Part shown: in pieces, positions 1-5,760 of the stretch | Numbering within the stretch: the first letter of the stretch is position 1 | Layout: each line of letters opens with the position of its first letter | Assembly (NCBI GenBank): GCA_049513695.1 | Contig: JBEKVW010000107.1 | Span: 1-6,253, forward strand | DNA: 6,253 nucleotides | Direction: 5' to 3' | Source of the DNA: UBA1162 sp049513695 | Lineage (GTDB): Bacteria; Chloroflexota; Dehalococcoidia; GIF9; UBA5629 | Notes under the pieces: model-generated | Told to the model about the DNA's origin: nothing | Seen by the model: only the letters and a program-made list of their open reading frames with translations | Database searches by the model: none | Position numbers and translations under genes: made by a program

Positions 1-234
1 GGGCTGTTGGCCCAGACCATCAGCCTGGCTGCCCTGAACTACGGCCTGGGATCGATAATGCTGGCCGCCGGGGCCAGCTACCCGGATATCGTCAGGAAAA
101 AGCTGAATATCCCCCATTCGAAGCAGCTTGTCATCGCTATGGCGATAGGCTATCCCGACCCCGACGCCCCTATCAACAGCTTCCGAACTGAAAGGGTCCC
201 CCTGGGCGAGATATGTACCTGGCACGGGTTATGA
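1..234 (+). CDS. Nitroreductase family protein, C-terminal fragment (5' end outside window)
   Basis: The frame is open from the first base and ends at TGA 232-234, giving about 77 C-terminal residues. The fragment resembles the end of FMN-dependent nitroreductase-fold oxidoreductases: a helix of the type QTISLAALNYGLGS, then a segment with VRKKLNIP, a hydrophobic strand, and the AIGYPD motif that precedes the C-terminal arm. In this family these parts help form the FMN site and the dimer interface. Family members reduce nitro groups, quinones or flavins with NAD(P)H, or serve more specialised roles. The N-terminal half, with most of the FMN-phosphate contacts, is missing, so the substrate cannot be inferred. 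A TTG at 7 is an internal Leu codon rather than a start, because the homologous region begins upstream. The gene converges on crotonase B and overlaps its stop by 6 bases, leaving no room for a terminator between them. Confidence 0.8.
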   Translation, partial: GLLAQTISLAALNYGLGSIMLAAGASYPDIVRKKLNIPHSKQLVIAMAIGYPDPDAPINSFRTERVPLGEICTWHGL

Positions 235-939
235 ACTGGCCAGCCTGCTCTCCAGCTTCAGCCCTTCCTCCAGCGGCAGGTCCAGGCCCCTTGAGACTGC
301 CTGCTTGATGGCCTGCACGGTGCGTTGGTCCCAGCCCGCTATTTTATACGCCAGGGACTCAGCTTCGGGAAAGAGCCTTTCCCTCGGCACGATGCGGTTG
401 ATCAGCTTCATTTGCAGAGCTTCCTGTGCATTGATGCGGCGTCCGGTCAGCAGGAGGTCTAGCGCCCTGCCGGGGCCGATGGCACGGGGGCCGGTCTGCG
501 TGGCGCCTGCGGCGGAGATGATGCCCAACGCCATCTCAGGAAGGCCGAACTGCGCATCCTCTGTGGCTATCCTGATATCGCAGCACAGGGACATCTCGAT
601 GCCTGAACCCAGCACGTAGCCGTGTAATGCTGCTATGACAGGTTGCGGTACGCTTAAAAATCTGCCCCAAACATCCCGCAGCCAGCGGGAACGCCGGGCA
701 CCGGTGGGTGAAGGAGCAGACAGGAACTCGCTTAAATCTGCGCCGGCACAGAAAGCTTTTTCACCTGCCCCTTTGAGGATGACCACACGAATCTCCCGAT
801 CCTCTTTGACGGCCCCTAGGACTTCATAAAGCTCGTCGCGCATGCGAAGGTTATAGATATTCAGCACCCGCGGACGATTCAGCGTGACAACGACTATTTT
901 ATTCTTTTTCTCGTATATTATGGTCTCGTAACCTGTCAT
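229..939 (-). CDS. Enoyl-CoA hydratase/isomerase family protein (crotonase B), C-terminally short
   Basis: 236-residue crotonase-fold protein and last gene of the minus-strand operon. Family members hydrate, dehydrate or isomerise acyl-CoA thioesters and stabilise an enolate in an oxyanion hole. Visible motifs: an N-terminal strand with VVVTLNRP (about 16-23), the first oxyanion-hole segment AFCAGADLSEF (62-72), and the second around HGYVLGSGIEMSL (106-118). Both hydratase glutamates are present: Glu115 (in GSGIEM) and Glu135 (in GLPEMALG) match rat mitochondrial hydratase Glu144 and Glu164. A true hydratase activity is therefore plausible. The protein stops at ...LESRLASS and lacks the roughly 25-residue tail, usually ending in a charged EKR-x-P-x-F-like motif, that family members of about 258 residues carry. 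The ATG at 937-939 starts right before the first strand; the Shine-Dalgarno is weak (GGTTGAG-like). It lies 40 bases after crotonase A, consistent with co-transcription. The exact substrate is unknown. Confidence 0.88.
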   Translation of the reverse strand: MTGYETIIYEKKNKIVVVTLNRPRVLNIYNLRMRDELYEVLGAVKEDREIRVVILKGAGEKAFCAGADLSEFLSAPSPTGARRSRWLRDVWGRFLSVPQPVIAALHGYVLGSGIEMSLCCDIRIATEDAQFGLPEMALGIISAAGATQTGPRAIGPGRALDLLLTGRRINAQEALQMKLINRIVPRERLFPEAESLAYKIAGWDQRTVQAIKQAVSRGLDLPLEEGLKLESRLASS

Positions 940-979
940 AACTCAACCAGTGTTATTACTCGGTAATAGGCTTAACCAA

Positions 980-1723
980 CTATTTCCCTTTGAACCGGGG
1001 TCTGCGTTTCTCTTTGTAGGCCGTGATGCCTTCGGTCCTGTCAGTCGTAGTGTGCAAAAGGAAATACAGGTCGCCCTCAAGGTGCAGGCCCTGATCGAGC
1101 GTCATGTCCATACCCTTCAGCACTGCTTCCTTGCAATATTTGAGCGCCAGGGAGGCTTTGCCCGCCATCTCCCTTCCCATTTCTAGAGCGTATGGCAACA
1201 GCTCCTTTTGAGGCAATACCCGGTTAATTAAACCAATTTGGAGGGCGTCCCTGGCTGTAATCGTTTCACCGCTCAGCATCAACTCCATAGCTTTGGCCCT
1301 GCCCACCAGGCGCGGCAGCCTCTGCGTGGCGCCGTCCGAGGGGATAAGTCCCTTACTGATATACGGCAGGGAGAAGCGGGCCCGCACCGAAGCCAGGCGG
1401 ATATCACATGCCAGGGCCAGTTCAAGCCCCATGCCCGAGGCCTCACCATCGATAGCGGCGATGACGGGGCAATTCAAAGCAGCTACCGGACCCGACAGCG
1501 AGAAGGTTGACTTTTTGCCGCTCGCAGTACCGGTACAGAAGTCTTTCCGGGCGGCCCCTGTTATTATGACCGCCCGGATGCCCGAATCGAAGTTGATGTC
1601 CTTACAGACCTGGCGCAGCTCTTCTGCCAGCCCGGCATCGGCCAGGTTGTTTTTCCCCATGCCGTTAATGGTCAGCAGGGCCAGGCCTTCCGCCGGATGT
1701 GTGATCTCCAATTTACCTTTCAA
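980..1723 (-). CDS. Enoyl-CoA hydratase/isomerase family protein (crotonase A) with altered active site
   Basis: 247-residue crotonase-fold protein starting at TTG (1721-1723), 17 bases after the CoA-transferase B stop, with an AAGGG ribosome site 10 bases upstream. The start fits because family homology begins almost at residue 1. The fold is clear: ALLTIN strand (15-20), first oxyanion segment DFCTGTASG (61-69), second segment GEASGMGLELALACDIRLAS (93-112), GLIPSDGATQRLPRLVG (125-141), and a full C-terminal tail ending YKEKRRPRFKGK. Glu101 matches the first hydratase glutamate (rat Glu144). The second (rat Glu164) is replaced by Tyr121 in SLPYISKG. The stretch between the two oxyanion segments is about 13 residues shorter than in crotonase B, and the usual AGAD is TGTA. 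A plain hydratase is therefore doubtful. An isomerase, a specialised lyase or hydratase, or a partner subunit is possible. Family membership is firm; the reaction is not. Confidence 0.87.
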   Translation of the reverse strand: MKGKLEITHPAEGLALLTINGMGKNNLADAGLAEELRQVCKDINFDSGIRAVIITGAARKDFCTGTASGKKSTFSLSGPVAALNCPVIAAIDGEASGMGLELALACDIRLASVRARFSLPYISKGLIPSDGATQRLPRLVGRAKAMELMLSGETITARDALQIGLINRVLPQKELLPYALEMGREMAGKASLALKYCKEAVLKGMDMTLDQGLHLEGDLYFLLHTTTDRTEGITAYKEKRRPRFKGK

Positions 1724-1740
1724 ACGGTTATTGCCCTTTT

Positions 1741-2925
1741 CTATGTTTGAGGCACGGCAGCCTGCACCACAAGCTGCCTGGCCTTAAAGTCCTCGATCTG
1801 CTCTTTCGTATATCCGATCTCCAGCAGGACCTCTTCGGTATGCTCGCCCTGCATGGGTGCGGGCCGCATGACCTTGCCCGGCGTCTCCGAGAATTCGGGC
1901 ACTATGCCCTGCAACTGCACACGTCCGTTCTGCGGATGCTGCTGGAACTCGTAGACGCCGGTATCCATGCAGAACTGGTCTTTGAGCAGGCTTTCCAAGT
2001 TCTGTGCCCGCGCAGCCGGCACACCCTTGACCAGAAGGAGCAGTGCCCATGCGCCGGCAGGGGTTGTCAGGAAGCTCTCGGTCAGGATGGCCGTCAGCTC
2101 CTTATCGTGCTTCTTACGGGCCCCTGCCGTAGTGAAGAGCGGGTCTCCGATAAGCTTCTTCATGCCCAGCACCTCGCACATCGCAACCCAGTGCTCATCT
2201 TTGGTGCAATATACGTAAAGCCAATCGCCGTCGATACCCTGGTACATACGGTTGGTAGCACTCAGCCCCTTGATATCGGGCTTGCCCAGGTCCTTACGTT
2301 TCATGCCCTTATATTTAATGAAGTTGCCCGATTGCAGTGTAACGGCGCAGCGCAGAAGGGAGGTCTCTGCGAATTGCCCCTGCCCGGTCTTCAACTTGTG
2401 GAAAAGCGCCAGCGATGCGCCGAAGGCGCCCATGAGCGGCCCCATCTCGTCGTTGAGCTGTATCTTGTGGAAGACCGGCGTCTGGCCGAGGCCGCCCTGG
2501 CCCTCCATCTGCCCGCTCCATGCCTGTAAGAGGGGGTCATAGCCTGGCCGCTTGGCATCCGGTCCCCTGGAGCCGAAAGCCGGGCTGGATATGTATATGA
2601 TATCCGGTTTAATCTGCTTGACCGAGTCATAGTCCATGCGGAGCTTCTGCATGATCCCAGGACGGGAATTTTCCACCAGCATGGTGCAGGTGGAGATGAG
2701 CTTATAGGCGATATCGCGGGCCCCTTCCTTGCGGAGGTCTATTACAATGCAGCGCTTACCGCGGTTTACACCCATAAAACCCCCGGCCAGCATGCGCCAG
2801 GGGTCCCCGTCTACCGGCTCTATCTTGATCACATCAGCGCCCAGGTCGGCCAGCTCGCGGCAAATGCCGGCGCCGGCCAGCATAGTGGTAAAATCTGCGA
2901 TTCTGACATTTTCAAATGGCATCAT
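1741..2925 (-). CDS. Family III CoA-transferase (CaiB/BaiF/Frc type), copy B, catalytic Asp present
   Basis: 394-residue protein of normal length for family III CoA-transferases, which move CoA between an acyl-CoA donor and a carboxylic acid through an aspartyl-CoA thioester. They are cytosolic interlocked dimers (formyl-CoA transferase, CaiB, BbsEF). Visible: the N-terminal Rossmann-like part with LADLGADVIKIEP (25-37), VNRGKR (53-58), the VENSRPG segment (84-90), FGSRGPDAKRPGYD (117-130), and the C-terminal signature SETPGKVMRPAP...GEHTEEVL (346-367). Asp159, 21 residues before the TGQGQ motif, sits exactly where formyl-CoA transferase has catalytic Asp169. The N-terminal loop usually reading AGP is AGA here (18-20). 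The protein starts with two ATGs at 2920-2925; AGGAG (2934-2938) lies 8 bases upstream and overlaps the stop region of CoA-transferase A, 11 bases away, so translation is probably coupled. Substrate unknown; partnership with CoA-transferase A is inferred. Confidence 0.92.
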   Translation of the reverse strand: MMPFENVRIADFTTMLAGAGICRELADLGADVIKIEPVDGDPWRMLAGGFMGVNRGKRCIVIDLRKEGARDIAYKLISTCTMLVENSRPGIMQKLRMDYDSVKQIKPDIIYISSPAFGSRGPDAKRPGYDPLLQAWSGQMEGQGGLGQTPVFHKIQLNDEMGPLMGAFGASLALFHKLKTGQGQFAETSLLRCAVTLQSGNFIKYKGMKRKDLGKPDIKGLSATNRMYQGIDGDWLYVYCTKDEHWVAMCEVLGMKKLIGDPLFTTAGARKKHDKELTAILTESFLTTPAGAWALLLLVKGVPAARAQNLESLLKDQFCMDTGVYEFQQHPQNGRVQLQGIVPEFSETPGKVMRPAPMQGEHTEEVLLEIGYTKEQIEDFKARQLVVQAAVPQT

Positions 2926-2936
2926 TCTCTCATCTC

Positions 2937-4094
2937 CTACCTGACTACCCCGGCTTTTTTAAGCTCTTTGATTTGCGCTGCACGGTAGCCGAGGGTCCTC
3001 AGTATCTCTTTAGTATGTTGCCCAGGCAGTGGCGCCGGCCCTTTTATCTTGCCCGGTGTTTCCGTCAATTCGACCGGGATGCCCATCTCCCTGACCATAC
3101 CGACACCCGGCTGTTTCAGCGTTTTCACCATATCATTGGCGATGACCTGCGGCTCCTCCATAAAGGCGCCCACCGACTGCACGGGCGCCACGGGTATCTC
3201 ATTTTCGCGTAGCAGCTCGATCCATTCCTCACGTGTCTTGGTAAGGTAGATATCTTTGATCATGGCCATAACCTGTGCGTTCCTGGGGGGGAAGATCAGG
3301 AAGGGTGCGCCCTCGAAGAGGGGATCGGTCAGCCATTCGTCATGCCCCAGTGCCAGAGCGAACAGCGTGAAGAACTTGGGATTGCCCAACCCGGTGAACA
3401 GCCATTTGCCGTCCTTGCACTGGTAGGGACGGTAGAGCGGCAGTGGCCCGGTCGGGCCCCATGGCGCCCTGTACATGCCCTCGAAGTCGACCAGGAATTG
3501 CCTGAATGTGCCAAGTATGACACGGAACATGGATACATCGATTTTCTGTCCTTTCCCCGTCTGCTCACGCACGCACAGCCCGACTGTGATATCTAGGGCT
3601 GCCGCTGCCGCCGAATAGAGGCTGGCCACAGGCAGCACTAAGTAAAGCGGGTGGGTGGCGAAGCCTTGCTCGGTGTAGACTGAGCCCAGCGCACTGACAA
3701 GCTGGTCGTAGCCGGCGATATTGGAATAGGAACCCCGCGGGCCGAAGCCGGATATGGAGCAGTAGACAATGCGCGGGTTGATGGCTTTCACCGCTTCGTA
3801 GCCGACGCCCAGCTTGTCCATCATACCCGGTTTGAAGTTTTCGATGATGATATCCGACTGCTTTGCCAGGTCCCGCGCAATCTTCAATCCCTCAGGTTTC
3901 TTGAGGTCCAGCGTGATGGCCTTCTTGCTGCGGTTCCAGACCATGAAGCCGTCTACATGGCGGTAAGGGTCACCCTCCGGCCTCTCAACTTTGATTACGT
4001 CGGCCCCCTGTTCGGCCAGCAATTGCGCCGCAAAGGGGCCAGCGATATATTGACCGAAATCGAGGACCTTAATGCCCGATAATGCTCCGCCCAT
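2937..4094 (-). CDS. Family III CoA-transferase (CaiB/BaiF type), copy A, catalytic Asp replaced by Ser
   Basis: First gene of the minus-strand operon, 385 residues from the chosen ATG (4092-4094). Family signatures: LSGIKVLDFGQYIAGPFAAQ (5-24), EQGADVIKVERPEGDPYR (28-45), ENFKPG (85-90), SISGFGPRGSYSNIAGYD (113-130), TGKGQKIDVSMF (179-190), DPLFEG (257-262) and ETPGKIKGPAPLPGQHTKEIL (345-365). The family places its catalytic Asp 21 residues before the TG of the TGxGQ motif. Here that residue is Ser158 (codon AGC, 3621-3623), in VLPVASLYS, with no Asp nearby; Asp168 is out of register. The protein may be a non-catalytic partner of CoA-transferase B or use a different mechanism. The start is supported by AAAGGAGG upstream (core GGAGG 4106-4110, 11-base spacing) and by homology beginning about five residues in. 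The frame stays open upstream to a TTG at 4184, but that extension reads through the ribosome site and has no family match. Confidence 0.92.
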   Translation of the reverse strand: MGGALSGIKVLDFGQYIAGPFAAQLLAEQGADVIKVERPEGDPYRHVDGFMVWNRSKKAITLDLKKPEGLKIARDLAKQSDIIIENFKPGMMDKLGVGYEAVKAINPRIVYCSISGFGPRGSYSNIAGYDQLVSALGSVYTEQGFATHPLYLVLPVASLYSAAAAALDITVGLCVREQTGKGQKIDVSMFRVILGTFRQFLVDFEGMYRAPWGPTGPLPLYRPYQCKDGKWLFTGLGNPKFFTLFALALGHDEWLTDPLFEGAPFLIFPPRNAQVMAMIKDIYLTKTREEWIELLRENEIPVAPVQSVGAFMEEPQVIANDMVKTLKQPGVGMVREMGIPVELTETPGKIKGPAPLPGQHTKEILRTLGYRAAQIKELKKAGVVR

Positions 4095-4104
4095 CAGTGT
4101 GTTT

Positions 4105-4112
4105 ACCTCCTT
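4105..4112 (-). promoter_or_regulatory. Strong Shine-Dalgarno site of CoA-transferase A
   Basis: The minus strand reads AAAGGAGG followed by T here, 10-11 bases before the ATG at 4094. It is the best ribosome-binding site in the window and decides the start of CoA-transferase A. A CTG codon directly before the ATG would sit at 8-base spacing, but it is an unlikely start. Confidence 0.75.
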
Positions 4113-4164
4113 TAAGTAGGTTTGTTGTCCAGCTATGCTCACCAGGTATAACTTATATAAAAAG

Positions 4165-4205
4165 CCGCGCGCGCCTCCGCCCAACTGTAGGATTGTGATG
4201 CGCGG
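4165..4205 (-). promoter_or_regulatory. Possible leader hairpin (attenuator-like) in the operon 5' UTR
   Basis: On the minus strand, CCGCGC (4205-4200) can pair with GCGCGG (4170-4165), and the second arm is followed by CTTTTTAT. The G+C stem plus U-run looks like an intrinsic terminator placed inside the predicted leader of about 108 nt, between promoter and first gene. The stem is only 6 bp and the loop is 29 nt, so a working terminator or attenuator is uncertain. The predicted transcript start (about 4202) also falls inside the first arm, which weakens the case. Confidence 0.2.
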
Positions 4206-4208
4206 TTA

Positions 4209-4237
4209 TATATAGCACCTTGCCAATCTAAAGTCAA
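4209..4237 (-). promoter_or_regulatory. Sigma70-type promoter of the CoA-transferase/crotonase operon
   Basis: On the minus strand a -35 box TTGACT (4237-4232) is followed by an exact 17-bp spacer and TATATA (4214-4209). The -35 differs from consensus at one base and the -10 at two. The expected transcript start is near 4202, giving a leader of about 108 nt before the CoA-transferase A ATG. It is the best promoter match I found in the intergenic region and is placed correctly for the four-gene operon. Confidence 0.6.
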
Positions 4238-4241
4238 CGCC

Positions 4242-4257
4242 TTCGCAAGAGTGCGAA
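4242..4257. promoter_or_regulatory. Palindromic site TTCGCA-N4-TGCGAA, candidate operator
   Basis: A perfect 6-bp inverted repeat with a 4-base centre (AGAG) lies immediately upstream of the operon -35 box, about -40 to -55 from the predicted transcript start. That position suits an activator, or a repressor governing both divergent promoters. The half-site does not match an operator I recognise, and no regulator gene lies in the window. It could also be a chance palindrome. Confidence 0.35.
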
Positions 4258-4270
4258 AAACATGCAAAAA
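4256..4270. promoter_or_regulatory. Two A5 tracts in 10-bp phase (possible bend or UP-like element)
   Basis: AAAAA occurs at 4256-4260 and again at 4266-4270, one helical turn apart, between the divergent promoters. Phased A-tracts bend DNA and A-rich stretches upstream of -35 boxes can contact the RNA polymerase alpha subunit. They lie about 50-70 bases upstream of both predicted transcript starts. Two tracts are too few to be certain. Confidence 0.25.
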
Positions 4271-4285
4271 TACATACAGAATACC

Positions 4286-4314
4286 TTGCGTGGCCGCGTT
4301 CCTTGCGGTAATAT
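4286..4314 (+). promoter_or_regulatory. Candidate sigma70-type promoter of the tlyA gene cluster
   Basis: TTGCGT (4286-4291), a 17-bp spacer and TAATAT (4309-4314) lie just upstream of tlyA. The expected start near 4321 would leave a short leader of about 17 nt that still contains the AGGA ribosome site at 4328-4331. Both boxes are imperfect, so this is a moderate call, supported by position. CCTTGCG is repeated at 4284-4290 and 4301-4307. Confidence 0.4.
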
Positions 4315-4337
4315 AGGCGGCGAGTGCAGGACGGGAT

Positions 4338-5078
4338 ATGACAAAACAAAGGCTGGATATGTTGCTGGTGACCAGGGGCCTGGCCGAAAATAAGGTCAAG
4401 GCCCAGGCTGTGATCATGGCCGGCGATGTTTCGGTAAACGGGAATGTTATGACGAAAGCAGGAAGCCTGGTTGCAGAGGATGCACAGGTACAGATGGCCG
4501 CTAAATTACCCTATGTCAGCCGCGGTGGTCTCAAGCTGGAGCACGCCCTCGAAGAGTTTAAAATCGGCGTCAAAGGGCTGACCTGCCTGGATGTGGGGGC
4601 TTCCACAGGCGGATTCACCGACTGCCTGCTCCAGCGCGGGACGAAGAAGGTGTATGCACTGGATGTCGGGTACGGGCAGCTTGACTACGGGCTGCGCCGG
4701 GACAGCCGGGTGGTTGTCATGGAGAAAGTAAATGCACATTTCCCCTTCGAGCTGCCGCAGAAGGTGGATTTGGCCGTCATGGACCTCTCTTTCATATCCG
4801 TGACCAGTGTGATACCCAATATATTTCCTCACCTGAAGACCCCGGGCGACATGGTGATCCTGTTCAAGCCCCAGTTTGAGGCTGATAGGGCCGACGTCGG
4901 CAGGGGCGGTGTAATCAAAGACCCGGCGGTCCATGCCGGGACCATAGCCAACTTGATCGTTTGGATGAACCAAAACAGTTTAAGGTTGCTTAATCTTTCG
5001 GCTTCGCCCATACTGGGAGCCGAAGGGAACAGGGAATTTCTAATATATATGAGGCCGCTAAAATATGAGATTCAGTAA
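4338..5078 (+). CDS. tlyA: TlyA family rRNA (cytidine-2'-O)-methyltransferase
   Basis: 246 residues, normal length for TlyA. Residues 1-60 form an S4-type RNA-binding domain (KQRLDMLLVTRGLAENK, then AGDVSVNG), followed by an FtsJ/RrmJ-type SAM-dependent methyltransferase. The SAM-binding motif is DVGASTGGFTD (85-95). The K-D-K-E tetrad of 2'-O-methyltransferases is visible as Lys66 (SRGGLKL), Asp149 (VMDLSFIS), Lys177 (LFKPQFE) and Glu233 (GNREF), matching M. tuberculosis Lys69, Asp154, Lys182 and Glu238. The family methylates 23S rRNA C1920 and, in type II members, also 16S C1409, which affects capreomycin/viomycin sensitivity. The N-terminus keeps one Arg (R5), but Lys19 replaces a second, so the type cannot be settled. 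The old name 'hemolysin A' should not be read as a toxin function. Start: ATG with AGGA 6 bases upstream. The 3' end overlaps the next gene by 14 bases. Confidence 0.94.
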   Translation: MTKQRLDMLLVTRGLAENKVKAQAVIMAGDVSVNGNVMTKAGSLVAEDAQVQMAAKLPYVSRGGLKLEHALEEFKIGVKGLTCLDVGASTGGFTDCLLQRGTKKVYALDVGYGQLDYGLRRDSRVVVMEKVNAHFPFELPQKVDLAVMDLSFISVTSVIPNIFPHLKTPGDMVILFKPQFEADRADVGRGGVIKDPAVHAGTIANLIVWMNQNSLRLLNLSASPILGAEGNREFLIYMRPLKYEIQ

Positions 5079-5760
5079 AATCGAGCTGAGCCAACTTGGA
5101 ATCGTTATGCTGATCATGGGGTTTTGCTTTTCCTTCGGATGGTTTTTTAACCGCGAGGGCGAACCCTTCTCCACTAACCTGATGAATTTCTTCGTCTACG
5201 TGCTGGTCAGCATTGTGGCCATAGGCTTCGGGTTCTTCTGTCACGAGGTTGCTCACAAGCTGGTAGCGCAAAGGTACGGCTGCTGGGCGGAATTCAGGAT
5301 CTGGAAGCCGGGACTAATACTGGCCATCGCTACCTCCATCCTGAGCTTCGGCACATTCATCTTTTTGGCACCCGGGGCTGTGAATACCGTCTCTTCCCGT
5401 GAACTGAGTGTTAAGGAGGAGGGGCATATTTCATGTGCAGGGCCGGTTGCCAACCTGGTGCTGGGGGTGCTGTTTTTTATCATGTATGCCTTCCGTTATT
5501 CGTGGGGCCTGGCTGGGGATTTCCGCTGGCACGTGGAAATACTTGGCCTCACCTTAAACTCATATCCGTTCAACATTTTCACACTCATCGGCAAGTTCGG
5601 GTTTCAGCTGAACTGGTGGCTGGCGGCCTTCAACCTGATACCCTTCGGACCTCTGGACGGTGTGAACATCTTCCACTGGAATAAAATTGTGTGGAGCATC
5701 CTGGTCGTGCTGGCATGGGGCTTCCTCATACTGTCGGCCTTCGGAGTGTTCACCCTGTGA
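5065..5760 (+). CDS. Minimal M50/site-2-type membrane zinc metalloprotease
   Basis: 231-residue integral membrane protein with both site-2 protease signatures. HEVAH (60-64) is the HExxH zinc site at the end of a hydrophobic segment, and NLIPFGPLDG (190-199) is the NxxPxxxLDG motif whose Asp198 should be the third zinc ligand. AGPVAN (125-130) matches the GPxxN motif seen in this family. Hydrophobic segments lie at about 10-28, 42-60, 82-103, 122-145, 183-195 and 209-230. No PDZ or CBS domain is present, so this is the bare catalytic core. Such enzymes cleave transmembrane segments of regulators or other membrane proteins (family knowledge); no anti-sigma factor or other substrate is encoded here. 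The ATG overlaps the tlyA end by 14 bases, with GAGG 10 bases upstream, suggesting translational coupling. The family call is firm, the physiological role unknown. Confidence 0.88.
   Translation: MRFSKIELSQLGIVMLIMGFCFSFGWFFNREGEPFSTNLMNFFVYVLVSIVAIGFGFFCHEVAHKLVAQRYGCWAEFRIWKPGLILAIATSILSFGTFIFLAPGAVNTVSSRELSVKEEGHISCAGPVANLVLGVLFFIMYAFRYSWGLAGDFRWHVEILGLTLNSYPFNIFTLIGKFGFQLNWWLAAFNLIPFGPLDGVNIFHWNKIVWSILVVLAWGFLILSAFGVFTL

Noticed and set aside
225..240. A terminator between the convergent nitroreductase and crotonase B genes
   Set aside because: The genes overlap by 6 bases; no G+C stem followed by a T-run was seen in either direction near the junction.
954..968. TATTAC-TCG-GTAATA hairpin between the two crotonase genes
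   Set aside because: A 6-bp A+T-rich stem without a U-run is too weak for a terminator, and the 40-base gap and shared strand favour read-through.
1293..1787. 164-codon plus-strand open frame across crotonase A
   Set aside because: Antisense shadow of a clear crotonase; no domain, and it crosses the operon gap into the next gene.
1747..2529. 260-codon plus-strand open frame antisense to CoA-transferase B
   Set aside because: The opposite strand encodes a full-length protein with family motifs throughout. The antisense translation is rich in Leu, His, Gln and Cys with no recognisable domain, as expected for a shadow in G+C-rich codons.
4125..4152. Second plus-strand promoter candidate TTGTCC-16-TATAAC
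   Set aside because: The boxes are acceptable, but it lies about 190 bases upstream of tlyA inside the opposite operon leader; a nearer candidate exists at 4286-4314.
4095..4184. 30-residue N-terminal extension of CoA-transferase A from TTG 4184, or a 16-residue one from GTG 4142
   Set aside because: Both extensions read through the AAAGGAGG ribosome site, and family homology begins just after the ATG at 4094.
4139..4417. 92-codon minus-strand open frame over the divergent region and the tlyA start
   Set aside because: It covers the predicted promoters, overlaps tlyA, and has no recognisable domain or convincing ribosome site.
4506..4973. 155-codon minus-strand open frame inside tlyA
   Set aside because: Antisense to the well-supported methyltransferase domain; no motif.
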